A stretch of 64,000 nt of DNA from Plumapathes pennacea (Eukaryota > Cnidaria > Anthozoa > Antipatharia > Myriopathidae). The position numbers and the translations under genes are program-made. Within the stretch, counting starts at the first letter, position 1, and each line of letters starts with the position of its first letter. Of this stretch, positions 58,388-64,000 are shown one piece after another. Below the pieces are notes generated by a model that was given only the letters and a program-made list of their open reading frames with translations, had not been told where the DNA came from and ran no database searches. The DNA lies in NCBI GenBank assembly GCA_964036295.1, contig OZ038466.1, positions 21,256,597 to 21,320,596 on the forward strand, read 5' to 3'.

Positions 58388-61300
58388 TTCCGGTACATGT
58401 CTGTGCCCACTTGCCTTCTACAGCAACCTCAAAAGCCATATGTCTAACCGTCGGGAAAAGTGAAAATCTTTTTGCCCATTTTAGTCATGGTATTTCTTTA
58501 CTTTAATCTTTAGTTGCCTTCTTGCGCCATTTCGTGGTGGATTTCCTAATCGATCTCCTTTGGGAAAAGTGAAAATGTGTTGATGAAGTAATAGATTTTT
58601 CTAACTGTGTGTTCTTTTTACAATTTAGCTCCTCCGCTGACAAGGAGAGAGCCCGTCGAATGTCCGGGTAAGCGTTCGTTGTGCTTAGAATTTTCTTCTA
58701 ATAATTACGTACCGTATCTCTCAAAGTATTGCTCCGAAAAAGGGCCAACGCTCCAAAGTTAACCAATACATTATTTACACTTAGAGTACACTTTTAAAGT
58801 AAATTAGTACCCTAGATCCGGAGGAAAAAAGATTAGCCGAGCGCGATTGCGTACACGAAAATTTTCTGAACATCAAAATAGATTTTAATTTATCTTTTTG
58901 CCGCTTGAAACTTGACCTGGCCTCTAACGTGGTCAATTATTTTCGGTATGCTGACAGGACCTAGTTCGGCGCTCCTTTTTACTTCTCGTTAATACATTGT
59001 ACAAATCTGCTGCGTGCTGAAATAATGTACTGTTATTTCGACTTTAAGCATTGGGGGGTTAGTGATAACTTTCTGAATATGAACAACACCGGAAGTCCCT
59101 TGGACGTTGCCCGGCCACTGCTGACAGATAAATCAAAGCTCTTCCTTCTCATTGGCTGACTTTTCCGTGTCGTGTGCCACACATGTGGCTTATCACGAGC
59201 TTGTCACCTTGGCATCAAAGCTTCCTTTTTTTTTGCACAATAAGTTGTTTGTGACAAATTTAGATGTTCTGTTGCTCATTCCTTGACTACACGCTCACGT
59301 TTAGGCAGTATTTCCGATATATTTTGGCTGTGTCTCGGTTCGGTCAAAAAACAAGTTTTGATGTCTCATCGTGCTGTGTTGGGTGAGCAACCGTTATGTA
59401 ACTTACTTGGTCGCCAGTCGCTGTCTTGTGCAATTAAAAGGTTGTGACCCATAGTGCGTGTTTTACTGTGACCAGAAGTCGTGCTTAAATGGCACAGATG
59501 CGTTGTTTTAGAAAGCTTCTAAAAAGCGGCGGGTGCGGGGGTGTGAGAGAGGGGTGTGGAGGAGTGGAAAGGGGGGTGAGTTGGGGGTGTTATTTCCTAT
59601 AAAGGGACTTTTGGCAAGACAGGGTATACAACTTACGCTTTAGTGTTTCCCAGAGTTTTAACAGAAATTCAAATGCTCTGTTCAATGAATTTTGACGAAT
59701 TAGGTTTTTTTATGCCACCAAAAGTTAAGCTGTCATTGTCACGCTGGGATGGCATTCGAAAACTTAAAAGTCCAGTCTTAAGCAGGGTTGCATATTAAAG
59801 CACTTTGTAGTGAATTTATAAATGTGAGTCTTAAATAGTCGGTTCAGTGTTAACCCTAACCCCCCCCCGGAAATATCCCTTATTTATGACAAAGACACAA
59901 TTCATAAGCAAAACATCTCGCCTTCTCAGCAAGAGTGAAAACAAACAGACAAGCAGATTTCTGTACAGAGCTTTGCACTCAATTCTAAACTTCTCTTTCT
60001 TTTCTCAGGTACCAATCGTTTTAGTAATCGTGTATTCACGTACAGTTATGAAGGAGAAACTGTGAGTGGCATCGTGGGTTCCTCATCTGCCCGTTCGGCA
60101 TTGAGGATTCGAGCCCGCGTTGTTGTAAAGCCTGTCGGTGGATGTCAACATTCCATAAAGGTGAGCGGATGACAGCGCTGCGTGATTCTGCGTGATTGTT
60201 GCCTTTGTATATTTGTGGGTGGTCAAGACAGCCTTGACCTTTATGGGGAGTTGTTTGTTTCAACTTTTATTTTCGTGTTTGTTCTTGTTTCGGGTTCAGC
60301 TACTGTCACAATCTTTGCGGTTCGCAACTCCAAGTTTTTAAAGAATATTTTTGGACTGAGGTGAATTCCGAATTATTTTCTTTGTCTCCAAGGTCAGTAA
60401 TTGACGGGGCATTACATTACAAGCAACAAGAAAATAGCAGGAGACTTCAAAAGTTTCTTTTGCTTAAAAATGGATTCGTGTCGGTGTATCAAGAAAACTT
60501 AAGACCTTGCCTAAACTGTAAATGAAGAAAAAACAAGAAGCTGAAAAGCTCTATTTTTGTGTCTCTGTCAGAACTTGAGATTTAACAGAAACGTTTCCAA
60601 TGACGTAGAATGTTTACGCTCATATTAAGGCGAACAAGCGCTCATTTGTACAAGATAAAAACATAAAAACAAGATAAGAATAGCCATACAAGATTAAAAT
60701 CAGGAGTGTTTTTAAAATGGCTTTTTTTCTTCTTTAAATTAGTTCGCTGGTGTTTCAAAATTTTCACACCCTGTGTTTTTATAGCCAGACGTATTTTGGC
60801 TATTGCTTCATTCAGATATAGAGTTTGAGGTTTGATATAAACTGTTTCCATTGAGGTAGACTTTTACGCTCATCCGGTGAACAAGTAATTATTTTATCAG
60901 ATAAAAAGCTCCTGTTTTCGGTGGCGGAGAGCAGCAGACGGATAAGAAAACCTGTTTCACAAGTTTGCGCAATGTTTATACGGAAAACTTAAATTAGAGA
61001 ACGATGTCACCATATGTTTTATACTTTAAACTGTTTTGTATAACGCACGGAAACGATGCGTTTTTTACACAAAAACGGAAACTGGGGCGTTATGAAAACT
61101 TGCGAAAGATTTTGCCAGCATTCTCGCATCGATCGTTTCGACTCATTTATGCATTTTAGGCTACGTTTACACTAATGCGTTTTTCCAAAACCTACGCTTT
61201 CAAAAAGCTCCATTTTTGCCCGTCCACACTAATCCTTCGGGTTTTAAGTAGCCCGTCCATATCCGTTTTCGAGTCAACGTTGTAGTGTGGGTGGAAAGCA

Positions 61301-63941
61301 AAAACATATAAAAAAGTATTCGTTTTCAAACGAAAACGGATTACTGTGGAAAGGTCTGACAAAAGCAAATTAAAAACGATGTAGTGTGGGCGAAAACAGA
61401 AAAAAGTTACGTTTTCAAAAGGGCCTGAAACAATTTGTTTTTACGCGAAAACAGAAACTAGAGCGTTTTAAAATCGACTCACTTTTGGCAGTATTTTTGC
61501 AACGACCGTTTTTGTTCGTTATCGTTTTGTGTCGTTTGCGCATCGTTTTAGTTCTCATTACTAACCTTTTGTATTCTTCTCTCTTTTTCTAGATCGACAG
61601 CACTGAGCTTTGGGAATCTCAATCCCCGAGCAAGACTCTCAGCTACATCAAGTCTGAGAAAACTTCAGCATTCGCTGTAGAGCTTGAGGCTCATGAACTT
61701 GTGTTTAGCACCGTAAATGGTGTCATCACAGATCTGTTGCCTCACGCCGAAGAACCAACCCGTATTCTGAACATCAAGAGAGGTATTCTGAGTACCCTGC
61801 AGGCTAAAATCATCCGAGACAACTCGACCGAGAGCGAGGTAAGATATACTATATTTAATTTCAATTTGTCTAAAGTTTCTATGTATTACTATTTTCAAGT
61901 ACAGTCGAACCCCGCTATTTCGAACTCGATTAAGTCCCCGTTATTTCGAAGTCAAGCCGAATCCCCATAGATTAGCTTGACAAGCTTGGTTATTTCGAAA
62001 CCCCGCCATTTCAAACTTATTTTTCATGTCTCATGGGACTTCGAAATAGCGGGGTTTGACGGTAACTACATTAGCAAGAACTTCAAGCCATATCAGTTCA
62101 AAAGTAAAAAAATTCTTTTCGATCTTTGTCAGGAGTTTGTACAGTTATCTCAAATAATTCTTTAACTTCGGTCATCCCATTTCTAACATCTGGTTTTTTT
62201 TCAGGTTGATGTGTCTGGAGAATGCAGTGCCAAGTACGAGGTGCATTCACGCTACATAAGCAGGCGTCCAAAGATTATTTCCAAGTCGAAGGATCTAGCT
62301 AACTGCACCGAGCATGCGCAGACCAATGTGGGAATTCATTCACACCCCTACAATGAAAAGGTACCAATTAATTTACATTTCAGCCATAAGTACATATGTG
62401 TTCTGTGAATTTCAAAATGTATCCAAATTTATGCCCCCACATTATGATCAATGGTGAATTTCTCCCTTCAATACACTGTCAGTTGTAAATAGTTCAGTTT
62501 GGGGAAAATGGCAGATGATCTGCTCAGACCATCAGTTTTCCTTCTCAAACTGGATCAGTTTCGGAGCGGTAGAAGGGAACAAGCCCCACTAGGCTCTTTA
62601 TACTGTCCCTGCTCTAAACAAAACTATGTAGGTAGTGTTAGGAGGGTAACGCTATGTACAGGGCCCGGTTTTTCAAAGCACGATTAGGCTAATCCTGGAT
62701 TAGGTCTAAACTTTCTTGTCATTTTTTTAGCCTGAAAACGTGAAAGTTTCGTCCACAAGGACTTTCTTGATAATGTTTTAAGCTGGAACAAGCTTTCTAA
62801 TCCATCTTGGAACAAAACCAAGCAGTTTAATGACAGAGGTCGAGAGAAAGAATTTCGTTAACCTTGGATTAGCTTTATCGACCTTCGAAAAACCGGGCCC
62901 AGGTGTGTAGAATGTTGTTTCAATCAACTTCTGCTACACTGCCTTTTATTTTATGGAACTACAAATAATTAGTTACAAGTTTATCATTTCATTTCAAAAC
63001 TTCATGAGCTTCACAAGTTTTCCAACTTGTTACAATCTTGGACAAAATGTTTAGAAACTCTGCATCTGCACCTAAGTTGTGCAGCCCCCTTAAAATTTGC
63101 TGACATACATTTTTTTATACACTGTTTCAGCCTATCAGTTTGCTAAAATCCACCAGCAACTGTCGCTACGCTTTGACAGCCAAGAACCTCATCCGACATG
63201 TGGTGTGTCAAGAAGAGCACCTGTTCCGTCCATTTTCTGCAGGCTACAATTCTAGTTCTGGGGCCATTACCACCACGAAGTAAGTTCAGATCCATATTTC
63301 TTTTGTTCCAGGATTTTAACTAGTAAACTCTGTGTCCATAATTTCTACTGGTTCTGGCCTGGTTAAGGACAGTTTTTTTTCCCTTCAAAGTCAGCAACCA
63401 TTCAACCATCACTCTTTACTGCATACTGAAGAACTTGATTTGTTGGAATAGTCATACAGTAAACTCTTCAAAGCGGACACCCCTCAAGACTAGTATTATG
63501 TCCGCCTTAACCCTTTCACTCCCAAGCTCAAAATACAAATTCTCCCAACCATATAAGGAAATGTATGAGTGATAAAAAAAGAATTTATGTTTTAATCAGC
63601 TGTCATTTGAGCAAGGTATCAAATGCCAAATTCCCCATACTTTATGATATATCTCTGGTGGGAGACTGAAAAGAGAAAATTGAAGTTGATCACTCTTGGG
63701 AGTGAAAGGGTTAAAGAGAGTTCAGTTACAAAGTAAAAATCGGCAAGGACCAAATCTGCATGCTGTCCGCCTTAGAGAGATGTCCGTTTTAGGTAGAGTT
63801 GACTGCAGTAGGTTGCCTACACACAAGATGGTTGCATGTTCACTCGATCCCCAATTGATTAATTCACTTTTTCTCTCATTTCCAGGCAAGTTTTAAAACT
63901 TTTAAATGTTGGAAGGAGTTCAGAAGTTTCACCAATACTGG
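58088..63941 (+). CDS. Large lipid transfer protein (apolipophorin/ApoB-like), N-terminal part
   Basis: Seven phase-consistent exons: 58088-58133, 58629-58667, 60009-60160, 61593-61838, 62205-62360, 63131-63279, 63886-63941. They give 844 nt and the gene continues past the right edge. A signal peptide (MQLLWVILLATGALA) precedes a Vitellogenin_N/LLT domain: 'FTYSYEGETVSGIVGSSSAR', 'SALRIRARVVV', 'EPTRILNIKRGILSTLQ', 'SGECSAKYEV', 'SKDLANCTEHA', 'SNCRYALTAKNLIRHVVCQE' and 'HLFRPFS'. The order and cysteine spacing fit apolipophorin/ApoB better than a yolk vitellogenin, but the distinction needs the C-terminal part. Members carry lipids in secreted particles or load yolk. Introns carry several MITEs. 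Confidence 0.88.
61155..61500. repeat. Dispersed repeat, GTTTACACTAATGCGTTTT type
   Basis: TACGTTTACACTAATGCGTT, CGTCCACACTAAT, and later inverse-like ...GTAGTGTGGGCGAAAAC segments, with many CGTTTTC/GAAAACG motifs. It looks like a non-autonomous element in the intron before exon 4. Ends not resolved. Confidence 0.35.
61902..62062. mobile_element. 161-bp TA-flanked MITE (pogo/Tigger-like)
   Basis: The left end is CAGTCGAACCCCGCTATTTC. The right end is GAAATAGCGGGGTTTGACGG, its inverse with two mismatches. TA flanks both sides (61900-61901 and 62063-62064). CAGTCGAACC ends and TA targets are typical of pogo/Tigger-type Tc1-mariner elements. It lies 63 bases after exon 4 of the lipid transfer gene. 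Confidence 0.7.
62661..62900. mobile_element. 240-bp MITE with GGGCCCGGTTTTTC ends
   Basis: GGGCCCGGTTTTTCAAAG at 62661 and CTTCGAAAAACCGGGCCC ending at 62900 form inverted termini. There are internal inverted GGATTAG-type segments (TAATCCTGGATTAG versus CCTTGGATTAG). No coding capacity. Intronic. Confidence 0.7.
63457..63805. mobile_element. TA-type MITE interrupted by another MITE
   Basis: The left end is TA|CAGTAAACTCTTCAAAGCGG with GGACAC following. The right end carries TGTCCGTTTTAGGTAGAGTT and GACTG. The ends are imperfect inverses. The middle is interrupted at TTAA by the 208-bp element below; without it the host element would be about 145 bp. The right limit is approximate. Confidence 0.5.
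63507..63714 (+). mobile_element. piggyBac-type MITE (TTAA-flanked), copy 2
   Basis: Starts TTAACCCTTTCACTCCCAAG and ends CTTGGGAGTGAAAGGGTTAA, perfect 20-base inverse ends including the TTAA target. 208 bp, non-coding. It is the best-preserved member of the family also seen at 34006-34209, 37345-37395 and 38443. Confidence 0.85.
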
Positions 63942-64000
63942 GTACGTTTTAACTAAGTTTGTATGAAGACTGATAGCAGTTAAAAGTAAATAAGCCACTA

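Noticed and set aside
60105-60120. GGATTCGAGCCCGCG as a tRNA T-loop
   Set aside because: It is coding sequence in exon 3 of the lipid transfer gene and no cloverleaf can be drawn around it.

Overview
This is a eukaryotic window, most likely from an anthozoan cnidarian such as a scleractinian coral. The evidence is intron-split animal genes with GT..AG junctions, a metazoan CENP-C, a large lipid transfer protein and a 5-alpha-reductase family gene. The non-coding DNA is crowded with short TIR elements of types I associate with coral genomes. No species was established and no database was searched.

Layout. 0.5-1.3 kb (-): the first two exons of a CYP4-like cytochrome P450 that runs off the left edge. 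2.4-2.9 kb (-): an intronless Tctex1/dynein light chain (DYNLT5-like) gene. 5.07-6.80 kb: a foldback element with perfect 241-bp inverted termini and an internal minisatellite. 6.80-33.03 kb: a 26.2-kb satellite array of about 154 head-to-tail 170-bp monomers, containing multi-monomer higher-order duplications. 33.03-33.48 kb: a second foldback element closing the right side of the array. 34.2-35.0 kb (-): an SRD5A-family gene whose stop codon lies in the TTAA of a piggyBac-type MITE. 35.9-45.8 kb (+): a complete 16-exon CENP-C gene, divergent from SRD5A across a shared promoter region with a ZNF143/SBS-like site. 48.1-55.9 kb (+): a probable two-exon microprotein gene of unknown function. 58.1 kb to the right edge (+): the first seven exons of an apolipophorin/ApoB-like lipid transfer protein.

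The most notable feature is the pairing of a nucleosome-length, HOR-containing, dyad-rich satellite with the gene for CENP-C about 2.9 kb from its right edge. CENP-C is the protein that reads centromeric nucleosomes. The array is a candidate centromeric or pericentromeric satellite of this genome, but sequence alone cannot show centromere function, and the closeness to CENP-C may be chance. Both array edges coincide to within a few bases with inverted-repeat elements, which bears on how the array arose or was contained, or on assembly.

The spliced models for CENP-C (1,325 codons plus stop) and the lipid transfer protein (844 nt in window) were built by hand from reading frames and splice sites. 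Phases agree at every junction.
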